Position numbers and translations under genes: made by a program. A stretch of 25,017 bases of DNA from JBGTIS01 sp041745535 (GTDB taxonomy: Bacteria > Bacteroidota > Bacteroidia > Cytophagales > Cyclobacteriaceae), in assembly GCA_041745535.1 (NCBI GenBank), contig JBGTIS010000374.1:1-25017 (forward strand), read 5' to 3'. Numbering within the stretch: the first letter of the stretch is position 1; the number at the start of each line of letters is the position of its first letter. This document shows, one piece after another, positions 1 through 7,914 of the stretch. The notes beneath the pieces were generated by a model. That model searched no databases, had not been told where the DNA came from, and was given only the letters and a program-made list of their open reading frames with translations.

Positions 1-1
1 T

Positions 2-157
2 TCAGATGTATGTAATAATCTGAGTGCCACTTTTGCCGACCCGTTTGGCGGTGCGGTAACCATGTCGGGCACCTATGATCCGGCTACCGGTGTAATCACC
101 TTTCAGAGTTCCAATGAATATGGCGATACCTGGACTTCTACCTGGACGCCCAAATAA
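2..157 (+). CDS. C-terminal end of an unidentified protein (partial)
   Basis: An open frame enters from the left edge and ends at TAA 155-157, giving 51 residues that begin SDVCNNLSATF and end TSTWTPK. The composition (G, T, S, D, aromatic residues, no charged patches) and the alternating pattern suggest a beta-rich extracellular or lipoprotein domain of Bacteroidota. I do not recognise the family. A strong hairpin terminator follows 16 bases after the stop, which supports this as a real gene end. The 78-codon frame on the opposite strand is a shadow of this gene and its terminator. Confidence 0.75.
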   Translation, partial: SDVCNNLSATFADPFGGAVTMSGTYDPATGVITFQSSNEYGDTWTSTWTPK

Positions 158-173
158 TATACAACAGTTCAAC

Positions 174-204
174 AAAAAAGGAAACCGGTCGCGTTTCCTT
201 TTTT
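174..204 (+). terminator. Rho-independent terminator of the first gene
   Basis: Perfect 12-bp inverted repeat AAAAAAGGAAAC / GTTTCCTTTTTT around a 7-base loop (186-192). The right arm ends in six T. Because the left arm begins with six A, it could also act on the minus strand. Confidence 0.85.
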
Positions 205-261
205 GCTTGTAGAAAATCTCATCATCATGGTCTTTCATACTTTTATTTATCAGAACTCATC

Positions 262-1056
262 ATGAAAGGATGGCTGAACCACCGGCATACAAACTTATTT
301 AGTAGCATCAAGAAAATACGCCCAACCATGGAAATTACCATTCTTTTAACTGCCGCATCCATTTTGCTGACTCCTTACCTGCTGCAGGGCCAGGCCGCCA
401 TCGGGATGGAAACTAATCTGATTCGCCTGGAACAGGCCACCTTCGACAGCCACCAGATCATGTTAGGTAGAAAAAAACCGCCTGCCACGGTAAAAGGCGA
501 TTATTATCTGAATGATGACTGGTATACAGGTACAATCACACTGAAAACGGGGCAAACCATTAAAGCATATCCACTAAAATATGATATTGAAAATGATTTT
601 ATAGAAATCAAAACCAAAGAAGAAATCAAAATTCTGAAAGGAGAACGGATAACCTCATATCAGTGGTACAATCCGTCGGAAAACCGCCCGGTACAGTATA
701 TCAAAGCGCACGGTTATACATTGGATGGCACTCCCCTGCTTGGTTTTTTTAAAGTTTTGGTAGATGATACTTTGAAGCTATTCTCAAAAACAGAAACCCG
801 GATCAAAAAAGCCAGTTATGTAGAAGGGTTGGACATGGGCGATCGTTCCGACAAAATTATCAAGCACGAAAAATTTTATCTGGCCGATGGCCATTACCGA
901 TTATCAGAAATAAAAAACAAATCAGATTTGCTCAATGTTATGGTCCCTGAACGCGCGAAAGATGTCCTGAATTTTATAAAAAAAGAAAAGTTAAAAATTA
1001 GCGAACAGAAAGATCTGGTCGCTATTGTTACTTATTGCAATAACCTGAACCGATAA
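262..1056 (+). CDS. Secreted protein of unknown function
   Basis: 264 residues. An n-region with several Lys/Arg is followed by a hydrophobic stretch (about residues 24-42, ITILLTAASILLTPYLLQGQ) that looks like a signal peptide cut near QGQA. An internal ATG at 328 would give a shorter signal without basic residues, so I prefer 262. The body is a DWYTGTITLKTG strand-turn pattern, then a mixed beta region and a short helical C-terminus. This layout is common in uncharacterised periplasmic or outer-membrane-associated proteins of Bacteroidota, where an apparent beta repeat reads 'new value written over old layout', but no function is known to me. It stands alone: a terminator lies upstream and a 216-base gap follows. 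Confidence 0.7.
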   Translation: MKGWLNHRHTNLFSSIKKIRPTMEITILLTAASILLTPYLLQGQAAIGMETNLIRLEQATFDSHQIMLGRKKPPATVKGDYYLNDDWYTGTITLKTGQTIKAYPLKYDIENDFIEIKTKEEIKILKGERITSYQWYNPSENRPVQYIKAHGYTLDGTPLLGFFKVLVDDTLKLFSKTETRIKKASYVEGLDMGDRSDKIIKHEKFYLADGHYRLSEIKNKSDLLNVMVPERAKDVLNFIKKEKLKISEQKDLVAIVTYCNNLNR

Positions 1057-1221
1057 CGAGCACTTTATATCTCTGGTATAAAAATATATCCACAAAAATT
1101 TTTTGCTAAAACTGGCAGAAAAAATCAGTACAACTCAAAAATACCGAATTTTAGGGGATACTATCAGGATGTAAATTTCGCGATATTTGTAAGGTTACCT
1201 CAGTAGTTATTAAAGCTACTA

Positions 1222-1236
1222 AGATAATGATTATCT
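1222..1236. promoter_or_regulatory. 15-bp palindrome, possible operator
   Basis: AGATAAT-G-ATTATCT is a perfect inverted repeat with a single central base. It lies 36 bases before the start of the HTH ORF at 1273, in an otherwise empty 216-base gap. It could be the binding site of that small HTH protein or a leftover of a mobile element end. There is no direct evidence of function. Confidence 0.3.
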
Positions 1237-1272
1237 GATTGTTGTATTAACCTTTATTAAATTACCAGTTCC

Positions 1273-1584
1273 ATGATTAAGTTAAAATTTAATAGCAAAG
1301 ACATCGACGAATTGCGGTATGAACGGTTTCACCATCCCAGTGTGAAAATTCAGCAGAAAATGGAAGCCCTTTATCTGAAAAGTATGGGATTGCGCCACAA
1401 CGAAATATGCAGACTTTGTGAAATATCCAAAACTACCCTGATTGCCTACTTGCGCGAATATGAGGAAGGGGGCATTCCAAACCTTAAAAGAAATACCAAG
1501 TACAAAGGTGCCATCCGGGAGGTAAAACCTTCAAAGCTCAGGCTGAAGGAATTTCAGAATAATGAAAGTTACCATTATGCATGA
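1273..1584 (+). CDS. HTH-only ORF related to the N-terminus of IS630-type transposases
   Basis: 103 residues. The segment from YERFHHPSVKIQQKMEAL through LREYEEGGIPNL (about residues 16-75) matches the helix-turn-helix start of IS630-family transposases of Bacteroidota, with recognition helix around ISKTTLIAYL. The DDE catalytic part, normally a further 200 or more residues, is absent: after NLKRNTKYKG the protein changes to a basic tail and stops. I could not find DDE remnants in the next 230 bases. It has an upstream palindrome and a strong downstream terminator, so it may be a retained DNA-binding protein and not simply debris. Truncated transposase and domesticated regulator are both possible. 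Confidence 0.6.
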   Translation: MIKLKFNSKDIDELRYERFHHPSVKIQQKMEALYLKSMGLRHNEICRLCEISKTTLIAYLREYEEGGIPNLKRNTKYKGAIREVKPSKLRLKEFQNNESYHYA

Positions 1585-1598
1585 CCGGTAGACCGGTA
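1583..1598. repeat. Tandem 8-bp repeat across the stop codon
   Basis: GACCGGTA occurs twice head to tail, starting at the last two bases of the HTH ORF stop codon region. Each unit holds the palindrome ACCGGT. It may mark a breakpoint where the rest of a transposase was lost, but this is inference. Confidence 0.5.
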
Positions 1599-1676
1599 AT
1601 TGATGGTAATTAAATCAAACTTTCAACTTCTATAATTTCCATTAATTTTTTTTCTGTCATTTATTAAAATTGTTTG

Positions 1677-1715
1677 CAGGAGCTTTTTAAAAATGAAAGC
1701 TCCTGTTTATTTTTT
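1677..1715 (+). terminator. Rho-independent terminator
   Basis: Perfect 10-bp stem CAGGAGCTTT / AAAGCTCCTG with a 9-base loop (1687-1695), followed by TTTATTTTTT. It sits 92 bases after the HTH ORF and 96 bases before the preferred olsF start, so it insulates the acyltransferase gene from upstream transcription. Confidence 0.85.
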
Positions 1716-1811
1716 CAGAATTCGGTGGTTTCTTCGCAATTATAGATTTTAAGTATTACTTTGAAGTTGAAAAGCTTCTATCTCAAACTTTTTTTGAAGA
1801 AAAGCACAATC

Positions 1812-3596
1812 ATGAGTCTGATTACCAAAGAAGACTTTATTTCTGTTACGCAACTCGATAAGTTCAAAATTGAGTTTATGGCTGATTTCCTGATGCAGTT
1901 GTTGAAGCTCAGTGAGATTAATCAGTTGTACAACAAAGCACTTCCCAAATCAGGGCTGGAGTTTCTGAATGAAATTCTACATGAATTAAAAATTAATTGT
2001 GTGGTAATGGATTCGGAGCTTCAGAATATTCCTAAGGAGCATCCGTTTATTGTTGTATCCAATCACCCGTTCGGTTTGCTCGATGGCATCATCCTGATTA
2101 AAGTGATTGGAGAAAGACGGCCCGATTTTAAAGTAGTCGCTAATTTTTTGTTAAAAAAAATAGAGCCCCTTTCCGATTTTTTTATTTCTGTAAACCCTTT
2201 TGAAAACCAAAAACAAAATTCAGGCAATGTGCCGGGTTTAAAGCAAACATTACAGCATCTGCACGCAGGCAATGCTTTGGGTTTGTTTCCGGCGGGTGAG
2301 GTGTCTACCTATCAGCCCGAAATGAACACCATTAGCGACAGGGCCTGGAACCTGCCGGCCATCAAACTTATTCAGAAGGCGGGCGTACCGGTTGTTCCCG
2401 TTTTTTTTCAGGGCACTAACAGTGTGCTTTTTCATTTGTTGGGCGCTATTCATCCTTTTCTGCGCACCGCTACCATTCCTGCCGAATTTTTTAAAAAGAA
2501 AAATCAATCGGTGCATATCAGAATTGGCAAACCGATACCTTTTGAAGAATTAAATGAATTTGAGACTACCGAAAAAATGGGCCGGTATGTACGGGCTAAA
2601 GTATATGCACTGGGATCGCCCCTTGAAGTAAAAAAGTTCTTTATCCCTAATTTAATGGCACTCAAAAAGCCGCAGGAAATCATTCCGCCCATTGCTGTGC
2701 AGGTAATTGAGGAAGAAATTGCCGCATTGAAGGAAAAAAGCCTGGTGCATGCCAAAAGTAATTATGAAATTTATGTAGCCCGCGCCAAGGAAATACCCCA
2801 TATTCTGAACGAAATTGGCCGGCTCAGGGAAATTACCTTCCGCGAAGTAGGCGAAGGCTCTAACCGCAAGGTAGACCTGGACGAATTTGACCTGTACTAC
2901 GAACACCTGTTTGTATGGGACAAAGATTCAAAAAAAATTATTGGGGCATATCGCCTGGGCAAAGGCGACGAAATTGTTGATAAATATGATAAAAATGGTT
3001 TTTACATTAATAGTTTGTTTCACCTGAGCGACGAACTGAAACCCATTTTGAGGCAGTCGCTGGAACTGGGCCGCTCATTTGTTACCAAAGAATACCAGCA
3101 ACGGCCATTGCCCTTGTTTTTACTGTGGCAGGGCATTTTACATTTTCTGATGAACCGGCGGCAATTTAAATACCTGATTGGTCCGGTAAGCATCAGCAAT
3201 AAATATTCTTCACTTTCCAAGCACTTGCTCATTAGTTTTATTAAGAAATATTATTACGACAACGAGCTGGCAGCACTGGTGAAGCCCAGAAATGAATTTA
3301 AGGTAAAACTTAAAAATCTGGACCCTGAAATTTTGCTGGAGAAATCGCGGAACGACATCAATAAAATTGACAAATTTATTGCTGAAATCGAGCCCCAGCA
3401 TTTTCGTGTACCGGTTTTGCTGAAAAAATACATCATGCAGAACGCCAAAATCATAGGCTTTAACATCGACCCTAAGTTTAACGATGCGCTGGACGGACTC
3501 ATGATCCTGAACCTGGACGATGCCCCGAAAGATACTATTGACTACCTGAGCAAAGAACTGAATGTAAGTATGAAAGATAACAGCCCTGCCCGATAA
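1812..3596 (+). CDS. olsF: Bifunctional OlsF-like acyltransferase (PlsC domain plus OlsB-like domain)
   Basis: I choose ATG 1812 (594 aa, MSLITKEDF...), the usual start of this family, over ATG 1761, which adds a 17-residue basic leader. The N-terminal half is a lysophospholipid-type acyltransferase with SNHPFGLLDG (H85...D91, an H-X5-D spacing instead of the usual HX4D) and LFPAGEVS as the substrate-binding block. The C-terminal half (about 300-500), with LREITFREVGEGSNRK and an IIGAYRLG strand, resembles the OlsB/GNAT-like N-acyltransferase. This two-domain order is that of OlsF, which makes ornithine lipids in Serratia and Flavobacterium: the OlsB-like half N-acylates the amino acid and the PlsC half adds the second chain. 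Glycine or related aminolipids are possible products. Expected at the inner membrane. Monocistronic: terminator upstream, convergent gene downstream. Confidence 0.8.
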   Translation: MSLITKEDFISVTQLDKFKIEFMADFLMQLLKLSEINQLYNKALPKSGLEFLNEILHELKINCVVMDSELQNIPKEHPFIVVSNHPFGLLDGIILIKVIGERRPDFKVVANFLLKKIEPLSDFFISVNPFENQKQNSGNVPGLKQTLQHLHAGNALGLFPAGEVSTYQPEMNTISDRAWNLPAIKLIQKAGVPVVPVFFQGTNSVLFHLLGAIHPFLRTATIPAEFFKKKNQSVHIRIGKPIPFEELNEFETTEKMGRYVRAKVYALGSPLEVKKFFIPNLMALKKPQEIIPPIAVQVIEEEIAALKEKSLVHAKSNYEIYVARAKEIPHILNEIGRLREITFREVGEGSNRKVDLDEFDLYYEHLFVWDKDSKKIIGAYRLGKGDEIVDKYDKNGFYINSLFHLSDELKPILRQSLELGRSFVTKEYQQRPLPLFLLWQGILHFLMNRRQFKYLIGPVSISNKYSSLSKHLLISFIKKYYYDNELAALVKPRNEFKVKLKNLDPEILLEKSRNDINKIDKFIAEIEPQHFRVPVLLKKYIMQNAKIIGFNIDPKFNDALDGLMILNLDDAPKDTIDYLSKELNVSMKDNSPAR

Positions 3597-3625
3597 TTCA
3601 GGCAAAATGTGCCGAAAATTTCGTG

Positions 3626-3642
3626 CAGGATGCGGTATCCTG
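3626..3642. terminator. Small hairpin between convergent genes
   Basis: CAGGAT / ATCCTG, 6-bp stem with a 5-base loop, in the 48-base gap between olsF and the antiporter. No T tract follows on either strand, so it is at best a weak bidirectional terminator. Confidence 0.25.
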
Positions 3643-3644
3643 GT

Positions 3645-4601
3645 TTATCCTCTTTGTATCAGGTAATAGATATAGGCGATGTAGCACAGAAGAAAAACAA
3701 TTCCAGCGAATCTTCCCAAATGATTGCCTTTGCTAAAACCCAGGAAAATAATAATCAGGATGGTGGAAAATACAATCGCCAGGATATCCAGATTACTGAT
3801 AACCTCAAAAGGCAGGGGTTGCACCAGGGCAGATATGCCTAATATCCAGAGGATGTTAAAAATATTGGAGCCAACCACATTCCCTACAGCAATATCGCTG
3901 TTCTTTTTAGAAGCCGCTATGGCGGAAGTTACCAGTTCAGGTAACGAAGTACCGACGGCTACTACAGTAAGTCCGATAAAAGCTTCGCTCATGCCCAAAA
4001 GTTCGGCAATGCGAATGGCCCCATCCACTACCCATTTGCCTCCCAGAAACAGGGCTACTATACCACCAATTACATAAATTACAGACCTGGCAACCGGCAT
4101 CTCCGGAGCGGTTTTCTCCTGGGCAGGGTCGTTATTTTCGCGGGCCACATAAAAAATGTAAATCAGAAATAAAGCAAAAAACAGCAACAGGAAACCACCG
4201 TCCAGTCTACTGATTCTCAGGTTTTTAGTTACATCAAACAATGCCGCGTTGGCCAGGAAACCCACCAGCAGTATGGCGATCAGCGAAAAAGGAATCTCCG
4301 AAAGGATGGTGCTTCTCTGAATAGTGAGCGGATAAATAGTAGCCGAAATGCCTAATATCAACAGTATATTGGCGATATTACTGCCAAATACATTCCCGAT
4401 AGCCAGTTCAGAATTGTTGTTCAGGCTGGCCAGCACGTTTACCACCAGTTCGGGCATAGATGTACCAAAAGCTACGATGGTAAGCCCTACGGTAATATCT
4501 GAAATATTATAAATTTTGGCGATAGACGAAGCCCCGGAAACCAGATAGTCAGCTCCTTTAACCAGCAGAACAAATCCTACTACAAATAAAACAAACACCA
4601 T
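3645..4601 (-). CDS. Calcium/sodium antiporter, CaCA family (YrbG-like)
   Basis: 318 residues, about ten membrane segments, made of two homologous halves in opposite orientation. The first alpha repeat has GTSMPELVVN (residues 46-55) and GNVFGSNIANI. The second has GTSLPELVTS (about 217-226) and GNVVGSNIFNI. These GTS-PE and GN--GSN blocks carry the acidic cation ligands of the cation/Ca2+ exchanger superfamily, and both glutamates are present. A short polar loop (ARENNDPAQEK) separates the halves. Length matches bacterial YrbG-type proteins. Predicted to exchange Ca2+ for Na+ across the inner membrane. It is alone on its strand, convergent with olsF, with 461 bases of AT-rich DNA upstream. 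Confidence 0.92.
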   Translation of the reverse strand: MVFVLFVVGFVLLVKGADYLVSGASSIAKIYNISDITVGLTIVAFGTSMPELVVNVLASLNNNSELAIGNVFGSNIANILLILGISATIYPLTIQRSTILSEIPFSLIAILLVGFLANAALFDVTKNLRISRLDGGFLLLFFALFLIYIFYVARENNDPAQEKTAPEMPVARSVIYVIGGIVALFLGGKWVVDGAIRIAELLGMSEAFIGLTVVAVGTSLPELVTSAIAASKKNSDIAVGNVVGSNIFNILWILGISALVQPLPFEVISNLDILAIVFSTILIIIFLGFSKGNHLGRFAGIVFLLCYIAYIYYLIQRG

Positions 4602-5062
4602 ATCAAATAGCGATAAACGAAACGGGGAAAGTAAACAATGTTCTGAAATTTCCGCTGCATTTAATCAGATTTGTTTAGGGTGCGCTGTGCGATTTTTAAT
4701 ATATTGGATACCGGTAAAGTTTATTCACAACCGTATGCGCTCACTATATGGGCATTCAGAAGCTGTTATTTTTTATTGTTTGGTAATTTATATTGAATTT
4801 TTACGCTGAACAGGTTTGGTTTCTGATTATTGCCCTAAGCTGGGTTAATTACATGTAAGAAATTGGTGTTTTCTACAAAAATTATAATAAAAAAATCAAT
4901 TGATATGATTTTATTCGCCTTTTTTTATTTTAATTTGCACTTCTTTATTTAATAAACACAATTAAATATACCAATATTTATTTTCTGTTAAAATTATCTT
5001 ATATTGCATACTTACGCCTGAAATATAGATTTACTATGCTATTTACCTAACCTGAATTCTTT
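4602..5062. other. Intergenic region, AT-rich, no gene seen
   Basis: Divergent upstream region of the antiporter (minus) and the GT-C-like protein (plus). It is strongly AT-rich, especially 4860-5020. I find no ORF above a dozen codons, no tRNA fold and no strong hairpin. TTAATTTG near 4930 is one base off the TAnnTTTG promoter motif, too weak to call. Confidence 0.6.
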
Positions 5063-6649
5063 ATGAAAATATTAAGTTTACTAAAAAATAATGTCTATGT
5101 AAGTGTACTGGCATTTCTATTTTTTTCTATGCTTACTTTAGCCCTTCACTACAAAAGCATTACCACCCATACTTCAGACTTTGATTTCGGTGCTGAATAC
5201 GGAAATATTGCTGCTTCGGTAGCCCAGGGCAATGGTTTTGCCAATGTGTTTACTGATAATAGCGGACCTACTGCCTGGCATCCTCCTTTCAACGTGTACC
5301 TGATGGCCCTTGTGTTCAGCATTTTCGGCATAAAATCCATCGCCTCGATGTGGGCATTACTTATTTTCCGGAATATTATTTATGCCTTTGCCGGATATTT
5401 TCTACTGAAAACCGCGGAAAAGGCCGGATATGCCCGGCATAAGCTGCTCATTATAGGCACTTATTTATTGCTGATCGCCATTAATTTTAAACTGCTGATG
5501 GGCAGGTTCGACGATGTGTACTCCATTACCTTCCTCTGCGCCTTTATGGTATATGCCTTTCTCATGATGATTCGGCATAAATCGGTAAAAAGCCTGTACT
5601 ATCTGTTCGGTCTGGCTGTGTTGCTACCCCTTACCACACCTACCATGTCGCTGGCCTTTGTAATCCTATCAGTCGGATATTTTGTGGTGCTTTCTTTGCG
5701 ATTGCTTCAGGGCAGGGAAAAGGCTTTGTATGGCAAAAATCAACTGGTAGCGGTAGAAGGTCGGGAAAATTTCTTTTCCCTGATTTTTAAAGATGTACGG
5801 CTCAGGGCTATTGTAATTTCGGGTGTAATTTTCGTAGTAGCCTTATCGGGCTGGTCGTATCGCAACTATCAGGTTTTTGGAAAATTTATTCCTATTAAAT
5901 CGAACATGTGGGCCGAATTTTACTTCGCCAATGTGCTGGACGACGATGGTATTTTATCAAAAGCATTTTTCCGGAAACATCACCCCATTCGTGGTTCTGA
6001 CCTGTTCGACCAATACCTGTCTGATGGTGAGATGTCGTTTATTGAAACCTGTAAGGAATATTCGAAGCGGAAATTAGCAGAAGATCCGGGTGATTACCTG
6101 AAAAGAATTGGCAACCGCGCCTTCAGTGCCCTGGTTTTTACCGACCACATCGACGATACCCAGGCAGCCAAAACGAGTTTGTTTACGCCTGAGGAACTAG
6201 CCAAACTCGACGAAGCGCAGTTGCTTATTTTGAATCAGTGGACCTCCTACGCCATGGACAAACCTGAGTTTGAACAGGCCATACAGGGTATGCGCCTGCA
6301 AAATGAAGAGGCGGCTATCAACGACTGGGCAAAAACCAAAAGATCGCTTTACAAAAGGAAGTATAATTTATTTCATGGAGGTACGGGACTTTTTATGGCC
6401 CTGATACCTTTCCTTTGTCTGCTGACCTGTTTGTTTATTCCCAGGATACGTAACTCTGCGCTGTTTATTCTTACAGCAGTAATTTACTTTGCCGATATAC
6501 TGCCTTATTTGCTGGTTTCACACTTTTTCCGTTACCAGTTACAGTTAACCGCCTTACAGGCCATACTGATGTTCCTGGTGGGTTGTGTACTGCTGGATGC
6601 TTTAGCACCGGTATTCAAACGAAAAAAGAAGGTATTGCAGGAAACTTAA
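5063..6649 (+). CDS. Polytopic membrane protein, putative GT-C (GT39/ArnT-like) glycosyltransferase
   Basis: 528 residues with about 10-11 membrane segments. After the first segment (residues 13-30) comes a periplasmic loop with acidic residues (SDFDFGAEYGNIA, about 38-50) and then GPTAWHPPFNVYLM. This order of TM1, an acidic loop, a 'P-G--P-Y' type loop and many TMs is the layout of lipid-phosphate-sugar dependent GT-C enzymes. After about residue 265 the motif SYRNYQVFGKFIPIKSN appears, also typical of these proteins, followed by a soluble domain (about 285-440) and four more C-terminal TMs. The probable donor is a polyprenyl-phosphate sugar, but the acceptor is unknown. Its 3' end is 24 bases from the convergent queA. 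Confidence 0.6.
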   Translation: MKILSLLKNNVYVSVLAFLFFSMLTLALHYKSITTHTSDFDFGAEYGNIAASVAQGNGFANVFTDNSGPTAWHPPFNVYLMALVFSIFGIKSIASMWALLIFRNIIYAFAGYFLLKTAEKAGYARHKLLIIGTYLLLIAINFKLLMGRFDDVYSITFLCAFMVYAFLMMIRHKSVKSLYYLFGLAVLLPLTTPTMSLAFVILSVGYFVVLSLRLLQGREKALYGKNQLVAVEGRENFFSLIFKDVRLRAIVISGVIFVVALSGWSYRNYQVFGKFIPIKSNMWAEFYFANVLDDDGILSKAFFRKHHPIRGSDLFDQYLSDGEMSFIETCKEYSKRKLAEDPGDYLKRIGNRAFSALVFTDHIDDTQAAKTSLFTPEELAKLDEAQLLILNQWTSYAMDKPEFEQAIQGMRLQNEEAAINDWAKTKRSLYKRKYNLFHGGTGLFMALIPFLCLLTCLFIPRIRNSALFILTAVIYFADILPYLLVSHFFRYQLQLTALQAILMFLVGCVLLDALAPVFKRKKKVLQET

Positions 6650-6673
6650 GATGTAGCAAACCATATCCGGCAA

Positions 6674-7888
6674 TCAGGGAAGCAGCAGAGAAGTATCGCC
6701 ATAACTCAGAAAGCGGTAGTTATTGTCCAGCGCATATTTGTAAATCTGTTGCCAGTCTGGGCCGATAAACGCGGCCACCAGTAATATTAAGGTAGAGCCA
6801 GGCAAATGGAAATTAGTAACCAGCCCCTGGCATACCCTAAACTGGTATCCCGGAAAAATAAATATTTCAGTTTCCCCGATCAGTTGCTCAATGTTTCGCT
6901 GATGCATATACTGCAGTATTGCCTCAAAAGCTTCCTGCCTGTCCGGCAAATTATCATGGTACCCGTAAGGCATCAGTTTTTCAATTAAAAACCGGGGGTC
7001 CCCCTTTTTTAACAGCTTTACGCCATACCAATACAGGCTTTCCAGCGTACGCATAGAAGTAGTTCCCACGGCAATTACCTTTTTTTCAGGCTGTAACAGC
7101 GATAACAGATTACTTTTGGTAATTACAATCTGCTCGTTGTGCATTGGATGCTCCTCAGGATTCCGCGTTTTGATGGGCTGGAAGGTGCCGGCACTTACAT
7201 GCAAAGTAAGAAAATTGGTAGTCATACCATTCTGCCGTACATTTTCCAGAATCTCATCGGTAAAATGTAATCCTGCCGTTGGAGCAGCCACAGCTCCCTC
7301 CAACTGCGAATAAACAGTCTGATACCGATTCTTATCTTCCGAAGTAGCTTCTCGCCTCAGGTAAGGAGGAAGCGGTACTTTTCCGGCTGCCTCTACCACC
7401 TCAACAAAATGGCACTCATCACCATCCCATTCAAAAGCCACTAATTTCTCATCCCGGTTTATCAGTTTAGCGGTAAGCACCAGAGCCTGTCCTTTGATGC
7501 TGATATTTTGCCTGAGCGTGGTACCCTCTTTCCATTTTTTCATATTCCCAATCATACATTTCCACACACAGTGAGCCGTGGCCCGCATGGTCTGACTAAT
7601 GATATGGCTGGGGATTTCGGGATTCAGCAAAAAAATTTCAATCAATGCCCCCTGTTCATGCTGATTGGGTTCTTTTCTGAACTGAAGCCGTGCCGGAATT
7701 ACTTTGGTGTTATTGAAAAACAGGTTGGCGTTTTCGGGTAAAATTTCTGTAATCTCATTAAAAATGTTATCCTGAATTTTACCATTCGCATACACCAGCA
7801 ATTTAGCCTGATCTCTTTGGGAAAGCGGGTGTTTCGCTATTTTTTCATTGGGTAGTTCATACTGAAAATCTTCTAGTCTGAGATCCAT
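6674..7888 (-). CDS. queA: S-adenosylmethionine:tRNA ribosyltransferase-isomerase QueA
   Basis: 404 residues. The enzyme transfers and isomerises the ribosyl part of S-adenosylmethionine to 7-aminomethyl-7-deazaguanine in tRNA, giving epoxyqueuosine. Family blocks seen in order: LRLEDFQYELPNEKIAKHPL at the start, NNTKVIPARL, GALIEIFLL, VAAPTAGLHFT, HMHNEQ-type region (EEHPMHNEQ), GTTSMRTLES, and TNFHLPGSTLILLVAAF near the end. It is longer than the roughly 350 residues of E. coli QueA, with the extra length in the middle, as is common in Bacteroidota. The start at 7888 lies 26 bases after the stop of the helicase gene on the same strand, so co-transcription is likely. Confidence 0.95.
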   Translation of the reverse strand: MDLRLEDFQYELPNEKIAKHPLSQRDQAKLLVYANGKIQDNIFNEITEILPENANLFFNNTKVIPARLQFRKEPNQHEQGALIEIFLLNPEIPSHIISQTMRATAHCVWKCMIGNMKKWKEGTTLRQNISIKGQALVLTAKLINRDEKLVAFEWDGDECHFVEVVEAAGKVPLPPYLRREATSEDKNRYQTVYSQLEGAVAAPTAGLHFTDEILENVRQNGMTTNFLTLHVSAGTFQPIKTRNPEEHPMHNEQIVITKSNLLSLLQPEKKVIAVGTTSMRTLESLYWYGVKLLKKGDPRFLIEKLMPYGYHDNLPDRQEAFEAILQYMHQRNIEQLIGETEIFIFPGYQFRVCQGLVTNFHLPGSTLILLVAAFIGPDWQQIYKYALDNNYRFLSYGDTSLLLP

Positions 7889-7914
7889 AACTATGATAAT
7901 AACAGGTAAAAAAA

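Noticed and set aside
3609..4077. Two plus-strand frames opposite the antiporter
   Set aside because: The antiporter on the minus strand has all family motifs; these are shadows.
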